From assembly GCA_039931615.1 (NCBI GenBank), contig JBDTRR010000022.1, forward strand, positions 1 to 64,000: 64,000 nt of DNA. Reading direction: 5' to 3'. Source of the stretch: JAHFUI01 sp039931615 (GTDB lineage: Bacteria; Acidobacteriota; Vicinamibacteria; Vicinamibacterales; CAVVIG01). The notes beneath the pieces were generated by a model that did no database searches, was not told where the DNA came from, and saw only the letters and a list, made by a program, of their open reading frames with translations. Of the stretch, positions 33,900 to 44,766 are shown piece by piece (the stretch's first letter is position 1; every line of letters begins with the position of its first letter). A program made the position numbers and the translations under genes.

Positions 33900-35165
33900 A
33901 TGACCAAACGGCAGGGACCACGGCAGGAACGGGCGGCGCTGGTCGGGCTGATTGCCGGCCGGGCACGGCGGCTGGACGCCGAGCGGTCGCTCGAAGAGCT
34001 GGCCGGCCTGGCCGGGGCGGCCGGCGCCGCGGTCGTGCTTCGCGTGCTGCAGGAGCGTCCGAAGCCGGACTCGTCGACGTTTCTCGGCAGCGGCAAGATC
34101 GTCAGCCTGGCGGCGGCCTGCGACGAAACGGACGCCGACGTCGTCATCTTCGACGACGAGCTGACGCCGGCGCAGCTGCGTCACATCGAGGCGGTGGTGC
34201 AGCGCAAGATCATCGATCGCACGCAGCTGATCCTCGATATCTTCGCCAGACGGGCCCGCACCAGGGAAGGGAAGCTGCAGGTGGAGCTGGCCCAGTTGAA
34301 ATACCTGCTGCCACGCCTGGCCGGCGCGAGTACGGCGCTGTCGAGGCTGGGCGGCGGCATCGGGACCAGGGGACCGGGCGAAACCAAGCTCGAAACCGAC
34401 CGCCGGCGGATCCGGACGCGCATTCACGCGGTCAGTGAGGACATCGAACAGGTCCGGCAGCGACGGACGCAGCTGCGCGAGCGCCGCCACAAGACATCAG
34501 TGCCGACCGTGGCGCTGGTCGGCTACACGAACGCCGGCAAGACCACGCTGTTCAACGCGCTGACCCGTGCTGACGGCGCGGCCTCCGATGCGTTGTTCGT
34601 CACGCTCGATCCATTGGTGCGCAAGGTCAGGCTGCCGGATAACCGCGAGCTGCTGGTGTCGGACACCGTCGGCTTCATCGACCGGCTGCCGCACGCGCTG
34701 GTGGCGGCATTCCGGGCCACCCTCGAGGAGGTCGCGGATGCCGACCTGGTGCTGCACGTGATCGATGCGGCGGCCACGGATCGCGACCGCCGCGACCGTG
34801 CGGTTCACCAGGTGCTGGAGGAGGTCGGCGCCACCGACGTCCCGATCCTCGAGGTCTACAACAAATGCGACGCCATTACTTCCGACGAGCGGCGGCGGCT
34901 CCAGGATCAGGATCCGGCCGCGGTGTGTATCTCGGCGTTGCAGCGCGAGGGAGTCGGCGATCTGGTCGACACGCTGGCGTCGCGCCTGGCGCTCGACGTC
35001 CAGCGGATCACGCTGACCTTCGATCCCGACGAGCCGGCCGACCGCGATCGAATCGCCCGGGTCTACCGGCATGGCCGTGTGCTCGAACATGAGACGCGGG
35101 ACGGCCGTATCTCGATCGTCGCCGACGTCCCGCGGCGGCTCGTCAGCCGGCTCGAATCGCGGTAA
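33900..35165 (+). CDS. hflX: ribosome-associated GTPase HflX
   Basis: HflX is a GTPase that splits or rescues stalled ribosomes. The N-terminal domain includes SSTFLGSGKIVSLAAACDETDADVVIFDDELTPAQLRHIE, followed by the family-defining linker LGGGIGTRGPGETKLETDRRRI. The G domain follows: G1 GYTNAGKTTLFN (about residue 207), G3 DTVGFI and G4 NKCD. The length of 421 residues is normal. The ATG at 33900 follows a short AT-rich sequence without a clear Shine-Dalgarno. Confidence 0.95.
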   Translation: MTKRQGPRQERAALVGLIAGRARRLDAERSLEELAGLAGAAGAAVVLRVLQERPKPDSSTFLGSGKIVSLAAACDETDADVVIFDDELTPAQLRHIEAVVQRKIIDRTQLILDIFARRARTREGKLQVELAQLKYLLPRLAGASTALSRLGGGIGTRGPGETKLETDRRRIRTRIHAVSEDIEQVRQRRTQLRERRHKTSVPTVALVGYTNAGKTTLFNALTRADGAASDALFVTLDPLVRKVRLPDNRELLVSDTVGFIDRLPHALVAAFRATLEEVADADLVLHVIDAAATDRDRRDRAVHQVLEEVGATDVPILEVYNKCDAITSDERRRLQDQDPAAVCISALQREGVGDLVDTLASRLALDVQRITLTFDPDEPADRDRIARVYRHGRVLEHETRDGRISIVADVPRRLVSRLESR

Positions 35166-35168
35166 CAT
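35163..35168 (+). promoter_or_regulatory. -10 box before the TPR lipoprotein gene
   Basis: TAACAT starts right at the hflX stop codon and ends seven bases before ATG 35176, which would make the transcript nearly leaderless. Confidence 0.35.
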
Positions 35169-35175
35169 TTTCGCC

Positions 35176-36552
35176 ATGCGCAGACTCGCCTGCCTCGTCC
35201 TGCTCGCGACGGTCGCCGCCTGTGCGCGGACGCCCGCGCCGGTCGTCGCTCCGGTGGTCTCGACGCCGAGATTTCCCGATTTCATGGCCCCGGTCGTGCC
35301 GGCCGATTTCGGCGGCACGGCGGCGGCCAGTGCGCAGGACCTCGGCTGGCGGCTGCTGCAGGCCGGTGAGTTGAAAGGCGCGGAGCGCGAGTTCAACGCC
35401 GCGTTGAAGACCGCGCCGGCATTCTATCCGGCCGCGGCGGCGCTCGGCTGGCTGGAGATGGCGCGCAAGGACATGAAGGCGGCGCTGCCGCACTTCGATC
35501 GGGCGCTCGAGCGTCAGCCGGCGGATCTGTCGTCGCTGGTCGGACGCGGACAGGCGCTGCTGGCGCTCAATCGGGAGGCCGACGCCTTGACGGCCTTCCA
35601 GGCGGCATTGGCCGTCGATCCGTCGCTGCCGGATCTGGCCGGGCGCGTCGCCGTGCTCCAGTTTCGCGGTCAGCAGGACAATCTGAACCGGGCCCGGGAG
35701 GCAGTGCGCGCGGGCCGTGCCGACGACGCGGTGGCGCTCTACAACCGGGCAATTGCCAGCTCGCCGGACAGTTCGTTCCTCTATCGCGAGCTCGCCGCCG
35801 TCGAACGCCTGCAGGGGCCGACCGACGCCGCGCTGGAGCACCTGCGGAAGGCAGTGTCCCTCGAGCCGGGCGACGCCAGGTCGCTGGCCCAGATCGGCGA
35901 TATTCTCGATGCCCGCGGCGATGTCGAGGGTGCGATCAAGGCCTACCAGGATTCGCTGGCGATCGAGCCGAACGACGACCTGCGGATCAGGATGGAGAGC
36001 GCGCGTGCCCGCGTCGATCTGGCGCGGCTGCCCGTGGAATATCACGCCATCGAGCGCGCCGCGCCAATCACCCGCGGCGATCTGGCGGCGCTGATCGGCG
36101 TCCGCCTGGCGCCGCTGCTGCTGAGCAGCCGATCGAACGCGGCGGTCGTCATCACCGATCTCCGCAACCATTGGGCCGCGCCCTGGATCATGAGCGTCGC
36201 CCGCGCCGGCGTGATCGAGCCGTTCGCCAACCACACCTTTCAGCCGGCGGCCCCGGTCCGCCGCAGCGATCTTGCCCAGGTCGTCAGCCGCCTGCTCGGC
36301 AAGGCCGCCGAGTCGGCGCCCGGCCGGGCCAATCCGTGGCAGGCGTCGCGAATGAAGTTCTCGGACATCGCCGCCGGCCATCTCGCCTATCCGGCCGCGT
36401 CGGCGGCGGTGGCATCGGGCGTGCTGACGGTCGGGGCGAACAACAGCTTTCAACCGACCCGCACGGTCACCGGTCAAGAGGCGATCGAGGCGATCGGACG
36501 GATCGAGGCGCTGACGCCCGCGGCGAAGCCACCGGCAAAGAGCGGGCGATGA
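35176..36552 (+). CDS. TPR lipoprotein with C-terminal S-layer-homology region
   Basis: The 458-residue protein starts with a lipoprotein signal (MRRLACLVLLATVAAC, lipobox Cys at residue 16). At least five tetratricopeptide repeats occupy about residues 55-280, for example GWRLLQAGELKGAEREFNAALKTAPAFYPAAAALGWLEMARKDMKAALPHF. Two SLH-like segments follow: FQPAAPVRRSDLAQVVSRLLG and FSDIAAGHLAYPAASAAVASGVLTVGANNSFQPTRTVTGQEAIEAIGRI. The lipid anchor implies membrane attachment; SLH suggests contact with the cell wall. It overlaps the pgsA-like gene by four bases (ATGA), so they are coupled. Confidence 0.85.
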   Translation: MRRLACLVLLATVAACARTPAPVVAPVVSTPRFPDFMAPVVPADFGGTAAASAQDLGWRLLQAGELKGAEREFNAALKTAPAFYPAAAALGWLEMARKDMKAALPHFDRALERQPADLSSLVGRGQALLALNREADALTAFQAALAVDPSLPDLAGRVAVLQFRGQQDNLNRAREAVRAGRADDAVALYNRAIASSPDSSFLYRELAAVERLQGPTDAALEHLRKAVSLEPGDARSLAQIGDILDARGDVEGAIKAYQDSLAIEPNDDLRIRMESARARVDLARLPVEYHAIERAAPITRGDLAALIGVRLAPLLLSSRSNAAVVITDLRNHWAAPWIMSVARAGVIEPFANHTFQPAAPVRRSDLAQVVSRLLGKAAESAPGRANPWQASRMKFSDIAAGHLAYPAASAAVASGVLTVGANNSFQPTRTVTGQEAIEAIGRIEALTPAAKPPAKSGR

Positions 36553-37115
36553 CGGCGCTGACGCCAGCCAACCAGCTGACGCTGCTGCGGATGCTGCTGA
36601 TTCCGGCCTTCGTCATCCTGGTCCTGTACGGGCATCTGGGGTGGGCGCTGATCGTGTTCGCCACGGCCGGAATCACCGACGGGCTCGACGGGCTGATCGC
36701 GCGCTGGTCGGGCCAGAAGACGCAGCTCGGTGCCTGGCTCGATCCGATGGCGGACAAGCTGCTGCTGATGACCACCTTCATCCTGCTGACGCTGCCCGGC
36801 CTCGATCTGAGCAACCGGCTGCCGCTCTGGCTGACCGTGCTGATCATCACGCGCGACGTCGGCATCGTGCTGACGGTGACGATCGTCAACCTGGCGATCG
36901 GCCCGCGGACATTCCAGCCCTCGATCTTCGGCAAGATCGCCACCGCCACCTACATCGTCACCGCGGTCGTCGCGATGCTGTTCAACTATCTGCGGACGCA
37001 CTCGATCCTGTTCGATGTCATGGTCTACGCCGCGCTGGCAATCACGCTGATCTCGGGGTTTCACTACGTCTGGCATGCGGCGCGGATCATCGACGACTCG
37101 AGGGCGAACGCATGA
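36549..37115 (+). CDS. pgsA: CDP-alcohol phosphatidyltransferase (PgsA-like)
   Basis: This 188-residue membrane enzyme probably makes phosphatidylglycerol phosphate from CDP-diacylglycerol and glycerol-3-phosphate. The family motif DGx2ARx8Gx3Dx3D is visible as DGLDGLIARWSGQKTQLGAWLDPMADK (about residues 45-71). About five membrane helices follow the usual pattern. The N-terminus NQLTLLRMLLIPAFVILV is typical of PgsA. It is coupled to the genes on both sides by ATGA overlaps. Cardiolipin or other CDP-alcohol specificity cannot be excluded. Confidence 0.85.
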   Translation: MTALTPANQLTLLRMLLIPAFVILVLYGHLGWALIVFATAGITDGLDGLIARWSGQKTQLGAWLDPMADKLLLMTTFILLTLPGLDLSNRLPLWLTVLIITRDVGIVLTVTIVNLAIGPRTFQPSIFGKIATATYIVTAVVAMLFNYLRTHSILFDVMVYAALAITLISGFHYVWHAARIIDDSRANA

Positions 37116-38203
37116 GACAGGGTGCCTGGCTGTTGATGCTGTGCTGCACCGTGACCGTCGTGGCGGGGACTGCGATTCGGGCCCAGGCGCCGCCGCGGCA
37201 GGCGGTCATCGAGACCTCCGACGGCACGTTCGTCATCGACCTGACGCCAGACACCGCACCGAATCAGACCGCCTACTTCATCAAGCAGGCGCAGGACGGC
37301 GCCTACGACGGCACGACGTTTCACCGGATGGTCAAGTACGGGATGGTGCAGGGCGGCGATCCGCTCACCAGGGACCCGGCCAAACGAGCGCTCTACGGCA
37401 CCGGCGGCTTGAACGTGATCAAAGCCGAGGCGCGCGCCGCGAAGATGACCAGGGGATCGGTCGCCGCGGTGATGATTCCGGGCCGGCCCGACAGCGCCGG
37501 CGCCCAGTTCTTCATCGTCGTCGTCGATCAGCCCGCGCTCGACGGTCAGTACACCGTATTCGGCCGGGTGTCGGACGGCATGGAGGTCGTGCAGAAAATC
37601 TCGGAGACGGCCGTCGACAATACAGGGGTGGCGACCGCGCGGGTCGAGATCCGGCACGTGACGATTCGAGACACGCCGCCACCGGCGCCGGAGCCGTTCT
37701 CGACCGAGACCATCGCTGAGTTGGGAGCCTACCGGGCGGTACTGGAAACCAGCGCTGGACCGATCACCATTGAGGTCGTCCCGGACAAGGCACCGGCCCA
37801 CGTCCGCCAGTTCCTGCGGCTCGCGCAGGCGGGCGTCTACGACGGGATGGCGTTTCATCGCGTCGCGCCCGGCTTTGTCATTCAGACCGGCGCGCTGTCG
37901 AGCCGCGCGGCGCCGCTGACCGAGAAACAGCAGCGGCTGGTGCAGACGCTGCAGCCGGAATTCAACGAGACCAAGCACGTCAAGGGCATCGTCTCGATGG
38001 CACGCGGCGACGATCCCGCCAGCGCGACGACGTCGTTCTTCATCTGTACCGGGCCGTCCACCGCCCTCGATGGCCAGTACACGGCTTTTGGCCGCGTCGT
38101 CGACGGCCTGGCCGCGGTGGAGGCGATCGAGGCGGCGCCGCGCAACGGCGAGACGCCGCTGGCGAGAATCGAATTGAAGACGGTGCGGGTCGAGCGGCGC
38201 TAG
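37112..38203 (+). CDS. secreted double-domain cyclophilin-type peptidyl-prolyl isomerase
   Basis: The 363-residue exported protein contains two cyclophilin domains in tandem: about residues 30-190 (AYDGTTFHRMVKYGMVQGGDP, SAGAQFFIVVVDQPALDGQYTVFGRV) and 205-363 (VYDGMAFHRVAPGFVIQTG, SATTSFFICTGPSTALDGQYTAFGRV). Both retain the FHR catalytic Arg and the QFFI/SFFI strand. The signal peptide is MRQGAWLLMLCCTVTVVAGTAIRAQ. It would assist folding of periplasmic or outer-membrane proteins. The start codon overlaps the previous stop. Single-domain forms are the norm; the duplication is less common. Confidence 0.9.
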   Translation: MRQGAWLLMLCCTVTVVAGTAIRAQAPPRQAVIETSDGTFVIDLTPDTAPNQTAYFIKQAQDGAYDGTTFHRMVKYGMVQGGDPLTRDPAKRALYGTGGLNVIKAEARAAKMTRGSVAAVMIPGRPDSAGAQFFIVVVDQPALDGQYTVFGRVSDGMEVVQKISETAVDNTGVATARVEIRHVTIRDTPPPAPEPFSTETIAELGAYRAVLETSAGPITIEVVPDKAPAHVRQFLRLAQAGVYDGMAFHRVAPGFVIQTGALSSRAAPLTEKQQRLVQTLQPEFNETKHVKGIVSMARGDDPASATTSFFICTGPSTALDGQYTAFGRVVDGLAAVEAIEAAPRNGETPLARIELKTVRVERR

Positions 38204-38223
38204 TGTGGCGGGGCCTCGTTATA

Positions 38224-38469
38224 TCAAGAGCCGCTGCTGTTGACCTTCAGCAGGCTGATCCGGACCGCGACGCCGACGAGATATTCGACCTGGATCCGAT
38301 CGCCAGGCGCGATGTGGCGATCGACCACCGCTTCGGGTCCGACCCGGGCGACGTGGACCTGGCCGTCGGCATCGTCGACGTCGGTGAAATGGACATCCCA
38401 GGACACCTGGCCGTGAATACTGATTGGTTGGATCCGTTTGAGAATCGCGTCGCGGGTGCCCTTGAGCAT
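38224..38469 (-). CDS. small conserved-looking protein, unknown function
   Basis: The 81-residue acidic protein (MLKGTRDAILKRIQPISIHGQ, then WDVHFTDVDDADGQVHVARVGPEAV and APGDRIQVEYLVGVAVRI) reads like a compact beta-barrel of the OB type, with alternating hydrophobic residues. No signal peptide or cysteine is present. It is convergent with the cyclophilin gene and lies 44 bp downstream of the methyltransferase gene on the same strand. A plus-strand frame overlaps it, but its composition is less protein-like. I do not recognise the family with certainty. Confidence 0.6.
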   Translation of the reverse strand: MLKGTRDAILKRIQPISIHGQVSWDVHFTDVDDADGQVHVARVGPEAVVDRHIAPGDRIQVEYLVGVAVRISLLKVNSSGS

Positions 38470-38513
38470 CTGGCCATTACGATACCATCACCGCAATACT
38501 GGCGCGTCCGCCT

Positions 38514-39293
38514 TCACGCCGCGAGCCGGGCGCAACACATGATTCGTGTGAACGGGAAGAAGAACGGACGTTCCTCCGGCAGCCGCGCCAGGACGCGCTG
38601 GCGATAGACCTCCAGGAGCTCGGCAAATTGATCGGGGGCGAGGTGCTTTTCGTACTCGGTCAGCAGCGTGCCCTTCATCCATTCGATGACGTCGTCGCGG
38701 TCAGCCAGCAGGTGCGGATAGATCACCAGCCGCACCCGCGGTTCCGGAAAGCCCAGTCGGAAGAGCAGCCGTGCGTACTCGTCGGGCGGCAGGACCGGCT
38801 GGGGACGGTGCCAACCGCCGAAGGCGGTGCGAAACGGCTCCGTCATCGTCAGCTGCTCCGCCACGATGTGGGAGGCATGGTCGTGCATGGCCGGGACCTG
38901 AAACGCCAGCTGGCCGCCCGGCCTCAGCGCGGCAGTCAGCCGGGCGAGAAGCCCCTCGTGATCGTCAACCCAATGCAGGGCGGCGTTCGAGAAGATCAGA
39001 TCGTACTGGTCGGTCGCGGCAAACGACTCGATCGTGCCGAGCTCGAAACGCAGACGTGAGTCTGGCGGGGCCGCCGTACGGGCCGCGTCGAGCATCCGAG
39101 CCGACCGATCGAGGCCGACCGTTTCTGCGGCATCCAGGGTGTCGTGCAGGCGGCGTGTCAAGTGGCCCGCTCCGCAGCCGAGATCGAAGATCCGCATCGA
39201 GCGGACCGGTTCAATCAGCGCCAGCAGATCCGCGAACGGCTGCTCGCGCTCCCGCTTGAAGCGTTCGTACAGAGTCGGATTCCAGGTATCCAT
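38514..39293 (-). CDS. trans-aconitate 2-methyltransferase-like SAM methyltransferase
   Basis: The 259-residue class I methyltransferase closely follows Tam: MDTWNPTLYERFKREREQPFADLLALI at the start, the SAM motif IFDLGCGAGHLTRRL, then LIFSNAALHWVDDHEGLLARL and LRPGGQLAFQVP. Tam methylates trans-aconitate, an inhibitor of aconitase, using S-adenosylmethionine in the cytoplasm. The C-terminal substrate part includes EWMKGTLLTEYEKHL, as in Tam. The length matches the E. coli enzyme. There is no other related gene nearby. Confidence 0.85.
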   Translation of the reverse strand: MDTWNPTLYERFKREREQPFADLLALIEPVRSMRIFDLGCGAGHLTRRLHDTLDAAETVGLDRSARMLDAARTAAPPDSRLRFELGTIESFAATDQYDLIFSNAALHWVDDHEGLLARLTAALRPGGQLAFQVPAMHDHASHIVAEQLTMTEPFRTAFGGWHRPQPVLPPDEYARLLFRLGFPEPRVRLVIYPHLLADRDDVIEWMKGTLLTEYEKHLAPDQFAELLEVYRQRVLARLPEERPFFFPFTRIMCCARLAA

Positions 39294-39337
39294 GTTCGAC
39301 GATGCTCGCGTGCGCGTCGTGCGCGATCTGCGCTCTG

Positions 39338-39400
39338 TACGTGGGATCCGGCTTCAGCCGGATTGTTTCGTAGTCCGACCAAAGTCGGACGCCACGTACG
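39338..39400. repeat. family A repeat, two hairpins facing each other
   Basis: TACGTGGG precedes ATCCGGCTTCAGCCGGAT (39346-39363); GTCCGACCAAAGTCGGAC (39373-39390) and GCCACGTACG follow. The pair sits between dinB and the methyltransferase gene. Confidence 0.8.
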
Positions 39401-39420
39401 ACTGTCTGAGGGCCGGACCC

Positions 39421-40503
<1,083 letters not shown>

Positions 40504-40515
40504 GGGCCCGGATGG

Positions 40516-40600
40516 CAATTTACAATTTACAATTTACAATTGGGAAAGGGGTTCAACCCCCTCCCCCTTGTGAATTGCTAATTGTAAATTGTTAATTGTA
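40516..40600. repeat. CAATTTA tandem repeat with inverted counterpart
   Basis: CAATTTA occurs three times in a row (40516-40536) followed by CAATTG. Complementary AATTGTAAATTG-type sequence lies at about 40572-40600. GGGGTTCAACCCC forms a small hairpin between them. The block separates divergent dinB and ettA and is far more AT-rich than its surroundings. TAGATT at 40599-40604 may be the ettA -10 box. Confidence 0.65.
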
Positions 40601-40613
40601 GATTCCCCTGTCC

Positions 40614-42275
<1,662 letters not shown>

Positions 42276-42287
<12 letters not shown>

Positions 42288-42304
42288 CCCAGGCATGCTA
42301 TTCT
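42276..42304 (+). promoter_or_regulatory. extended -10 promoter inside the end of ettA
   Basis: CTGACT (42276-42281) and TATTCT (42299-42304) are 17 bases apart, and TGC precedes TATTCT, making an extended -10. Transcription would start near 42311, downstream of ettA. Confidence 0.55.
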
Positions 42305-42403
42305 GGTGGCACCGTCGCACAGAAGCGGCGTCAAAAAAAGGCTGAGCGACCACGTCTCCGTATCGGGGGCACCCAAAACGGTCGCGGCCGGGAGGTGCAA
42401 TCT

Positions 42404-42433
42404 ATGGCACAACACTTCGGGAGCGGTCGCTAA
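42404..42433 (+). CDS. nine-codon ORF with strong ribosome-binding site
   Basis: ATG 42404 follows GGGAGGTG at good spacing and encodes only MAQHFGSGR before TAA. The stop region lies in the alternative pairing segment GGTCGCT of the candidate small RNA. It may be a regulatory upstream ORF or chance. Confidence 0.25.
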   Translation: MAQHFGSGR

Positions 42434-42459
42434 GTCCCAGGACCCAACCCAAGGTTTGA

Positions 42460-42495
42460 ACACGAGAGGCCGGCCACAGTGCCGGCCTCTCGTGT
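42460..42495. terminator. perfect 15-bp hairpin between convergent units
   Basis: ACACGAGAGGCCGGC (42460-42474) and GCCGGCCTCTCGTGT (42481-42495) form a perfect stem with loop CACAGT. There is no U-tract on the plus strand. It could end both the small transcript and the convergent gene at 42527. Confidence 0.7.
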
Positions 42496-42526
42496 GTACG
42501 GCTGAGTTGTCTTAGTGTCCCGAACA

Positions 42527-43579
42527 CTAGCGCCCCGCCGGGAAGACCGCGATGCGATCACCGCGGAACGATCCCACCCAGATCTCTTTTCCGACCTGGA
42601 GGGCGACCGTCCCCGAGCCGAACTCCGGCCCGTTGGGATGCCGGATGATCTCCTGGACCTTCAGGGTACTGGGGTTGATCTTGACGATGTTTGTCGTCTG
42701 CGCGGCCGCGGCGCCACCCTGGCCGGCCGCCAGCAGGGAGCCATCGGGCGCCCAGCGGATGTTGTCGACGCGGAAGCCGAGCGGCACCGTATCCCGCTTG
42801 ACCGGCGACTGGCCGCGCGACAGCCGGAAGAAGTCCTGACTGCCCCAGGCGGCGACATACAGCCACTTGCCGTCCCTGGAGATCTCCAGGCCGTTGGCGC
42901 CCGAGGCCTCGCTGCCCGGAACCGCCGACCAGCCCTTGCCGGTATGCCATTCCCACAGCGTGCCGTTGTTCTGTCCCTCCATCATCCGGCCCCGGCCGTT
43001 GGCATCGACGCCGCGGGCGAGGTAGTCCGTCGCCATGAACCCGCCTTCCGGCAGTGCGATCACCTCGTTCAGGCCGATCGGGTCGGGTGCCACGGCGCAT
43101 CCGACCCACGTGAAAGCCGGCGGCGTGGCGCGCGCATCGACCTCGAACACTTCGATCGATTCCCGCTTGCCGTGGTGGACCACGTAGAGCGTGTGGACCG
43201 AATTCCTGCCGGCGCGGATCGCCAGGCCGTGGGTCCTGAACGCCGCCTTGTCAGCCGCGTCGGGCGGGCCGGGACAGGAGTCGTAGGTCTTGCCATCCAG
43301 CTGTTCCCTGGCCTGAGCGGTGGGGTAGGCCGTCGTCGTCGCCCTGGAGCGGGTGTCGATCAGGCGGATCCCCCCGCTGGTGGAGAAGGCCGACGCGATC
43401 ACCCAGTTCGACCGTGGTACCAGCACGAGATCTTCAGGGCCGTCCTGATCGCACACGAACGTGATGGCTCCGGATCCGACGCAGCCGGCCGGCGCCTGTC
43501 CGGCAATGGCCAACGGCGTCAGGACGAGGAGAACCAGGCACGACCGCAAGAACGACGGGATTCGCATCATGATTTCCAT
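42527..43579 (-). CDS. secreted beta-propeller protein (SMP-30/arylesterase-like)
   Basis: The 350-residue exported protein has repeating propeller strands, for example EDLVLVPRSNWVIASAFSTSGGIRLIDTRSR, LNEVIALPEGGFMATDYLARG, ANGLEISRDGKWLYVAAWGSQDFFRLSRG and VDNIRWAPDGSLLAAGQGG. Together they resemble the SMP-30/gluconolactonase and arylesterase superfamily, whose calcium site lies in loops such as SGANGLEIS and DNIRW. The signal peptide is MMRIPSFLRSCLVLLVLTPLAIAGQ. Start may be ATG 43579, 43570 or 43567. It follows the DUF6152 gene by four bases and is surely co-transcribed. The substrate, perhaps a lactone or ester, is unknown. Confidence 0.75.
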   Translation of the reverse strand: MEIMMRIPSFLRSCLVLLVLTPLAIAGQAPAGCVGSGAITFVCDQDGPEDLVLVPRSNWVIASAFSTSGGIRLIDTRSRATTTAYPTAQAREQLDGKTYDSCPGPPDAADKAAFRTHGLAIRAGRNSVHTLYVVHHGKRESIEVFEVDARATPPAFTWVGCAVAPDPIGLNEVIALPEGGFMATDYLARGVDANGRGRMMEGQNNGTLWEWHTGKGWSAVPGSEASGANGLEISRDGKWLYVAAWGSQDFFRLSRGQSPVKRDTVPLGFRVDNIRWAPDGSLLAAGQGGAAAAQTTNIVKINPSTLKVQEIIRHPNGPEFGSGTVALQVGKEIWVGSFRGDRIAVFPAGR

Positions 43580-43582
43580 TCA

Positions 43583-44026
43583 CTACTTGGGCGTGGCCAC
43601 CGGGACGGTCGCCGAGTAGCCCGCGCCGCCGTCGCCGTCCCAATCCTTCTCGATTCCATGCCCGCGCGCCAGGTCGCCGTGCATCGGCGTGACGAATCCG
43701 AGCAGGCAGCCGTTGGATCCATCCCGAAGCAGGTGACAGCGTACCTTGATGGCGTCGCCGGGCTTCACGTCTTCGCGTTTGACGCCGACCCTGGTCAGGC
43801 CGCCGGGACCGGTGGCTTCGAGCGCCCAGGTCGTCGCCTCCCCTTTGTCGTCCTTGACCTCGAGGTAGATCCAGGAATGCGGCACGAGCAGGTGCACTTC
43901 CTTGACGGTTCCGTTCATCGCGGTCCACGTCGTCACGTTGTAGTTGCCGTGGGAATGGTGCGCGCCGACGGGCAGCACCGAACAGAGCGCGCAGACGAAC
44001 GCGAGACTGACGGATCTGACGAGCAT
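43583..44026 (-). CDS. DUF6152 family secreted protein
   Basis: The 147-residue protein has a signal peptide (MLVRSVSLAFVCALCSVLPVGAHHSHGNYN) whose mature end begins AHHSHGNYN, the His-rich hallmark of DUF6152. Further family features are TAMNGTVKEVHLLVPHSWIYLEV and WALEATGPGGLTRVGVKREDVKPGDAIKVRCH. The His cluster could bind a metal, perhaps copper (inference). ATG 44026 is fixed by GTCAGGAGGGAGC just upstream. It heads a short operon with the propeller protein. Confidence 0.85.
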   Translation of the reverse strand: MLVRSVSLAFVCALCSVLPVGAHHSHGNYNVTTWTAMNGTVKEVHLLVPHSWIYLEVKDDKGEATTWALEATGPGGLTRVGVKREDVKPGDAIKVRCHLLRDGSNGCLLGFVTPMHGDLARGHGIEKDWDGDGGAGYSATVPVATPK

Positions 44027-44063
44027 GCTCCCTCCTGACATCAGCAAGCGGTGGCCGCCCGCG

Positions 44064-44756
44064 TCATCGATTCGCCGGCGGCGGGGCCGGTCCGCCGGCG
44101 CGGGGCGGGGGCGGGGCCGGAAACGTCCATCCCTCGGAGTAGCCGGTCGTGTAGTACGAGCGATAGCGCAGCGGTCTGCCCTCTTCGTCGAGGAAGAGCA
44201 TCGACTGCTGGAACAGCCCTGGCGCGGGCGCGCCGCGCGGCACGGTGCCTTCCAGGATATAGAGACGCGTACCGTGCCGGTAGATGGCGGCAAACGTCCG
44301 CGACCCGTCGGGGTTGGTCAGCTGAATCCGCTGCCCCTCGACGTTGTCCGAGACCGCCCACGCGTAGTGCGTGACCTTGGCGTTCCGCTGCAGGAACTGC
44401 CATGACGCGTAGACCATCGATCCCTGGACGTCGCCCCGCCAGTCGTTCTGGCAGGCATCGCTCTCGCCGCCGTTCTTCTTGCACTGGTCGGCGCGCGCGG
44501 TGTGGATTTTCTCCGCGTCGGCGTAGTCGACCACCGTGACCGAGAAGCGGCTCGGACCGCTGTCGGCGCTGTAGACACGCCCCGGCAGGGTGATCCCGAA
44601 TTCGGTGGTGTAGGGACTGTCCTGCACCTTCGGCTCGGCCGGGAAGTTGACGCCGAAGAGATCGGCTTTGCTGGCGTACTGGATCCACTCCTGGGCGTAG
44701 GAAGGGGCCGCGGTCAACAGGATCAACGCCGCCGTCATGACTGAACTCGGGCGCAT
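44064..44756 (-). CDS. secreted protein of unknown function
   Basis: The 230-residue exported protein starts MRPSSVMTAALILLTAAPSYAQEWIQYASKADLFGVNFPAEPKVQ. That beginning is typical of a periplasmic domain family in which the phrase 'F.V.FP..P' opens a beta-sandwich. RFSVTVVDYADAEKIHTARADQCK and GTRLYILEGTVPRGAPAPGLFQQSMLFLDEEGRPLRYRSYY follow, and the tail is proline-rich. Two cysteines (QCKKNGGESDACQ) could be disulfide-bonded. AAGGGGGAGAAG precedes ATG 44756. It lies between the cytochrome gene and DUF6152, probably one transcription unit. Confidence 0.72.
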   Translation of the reverse strand: MRPSSVMTAALILLTAAPSYAQEWIQYASKADLFGVNFPAEPKVQDSPYTTEFGITLPGRVYSADSGPSRFSVTVVDYADAEKIHTARADQCKKNGGESDACQNDWRGDVQGSMVYASWQFLQRNAKVTHYAWAVSDNVEGQRIQLTNPDGSRTFAAIYRHGTRLYILEGTVPRGAPAPGLFQQSMLFLDEEGRPLRYRSYYTTGYSEGWTFPAPPPPRAGGPAPPPANR

Positions 44757-44766
44757 CTTCTCCCCC

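Larger units (their letters stand above)
42311..42497 (+). ncRNA. candidate small RNA or leader transcript
   Basis: A promoter upstream and a 15-bp hairpin at the end define a transcript of about 187 bases. AGCGACC (42345-42351) can pair with GGTCGC (42380-42385) or with GGTCGCT (42425-42431), so two folds exclude each other. It also holds GGGAGGTG followed by a nine-codon ORF at 42404-42433. The family is not recognised. Function could be riboregulation, a sensor element or a tiny peptide. Confidence 0.45.

Noticed and set aside
38203..38607. 134-codon plus-strand open frame
   Set aside because: It overlaps a better minus-strand candidate and the methyltransferase gene end; its translated sequence shows no coherent pattern after residue 60.
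42311..42497. 6S RNA or tmRNA
   Set aside because: Size fits 6S RNA, but the two ends do not form the closing stem and no tmRNA tag ending in Ala-Ala or tRNA-like end is visible.
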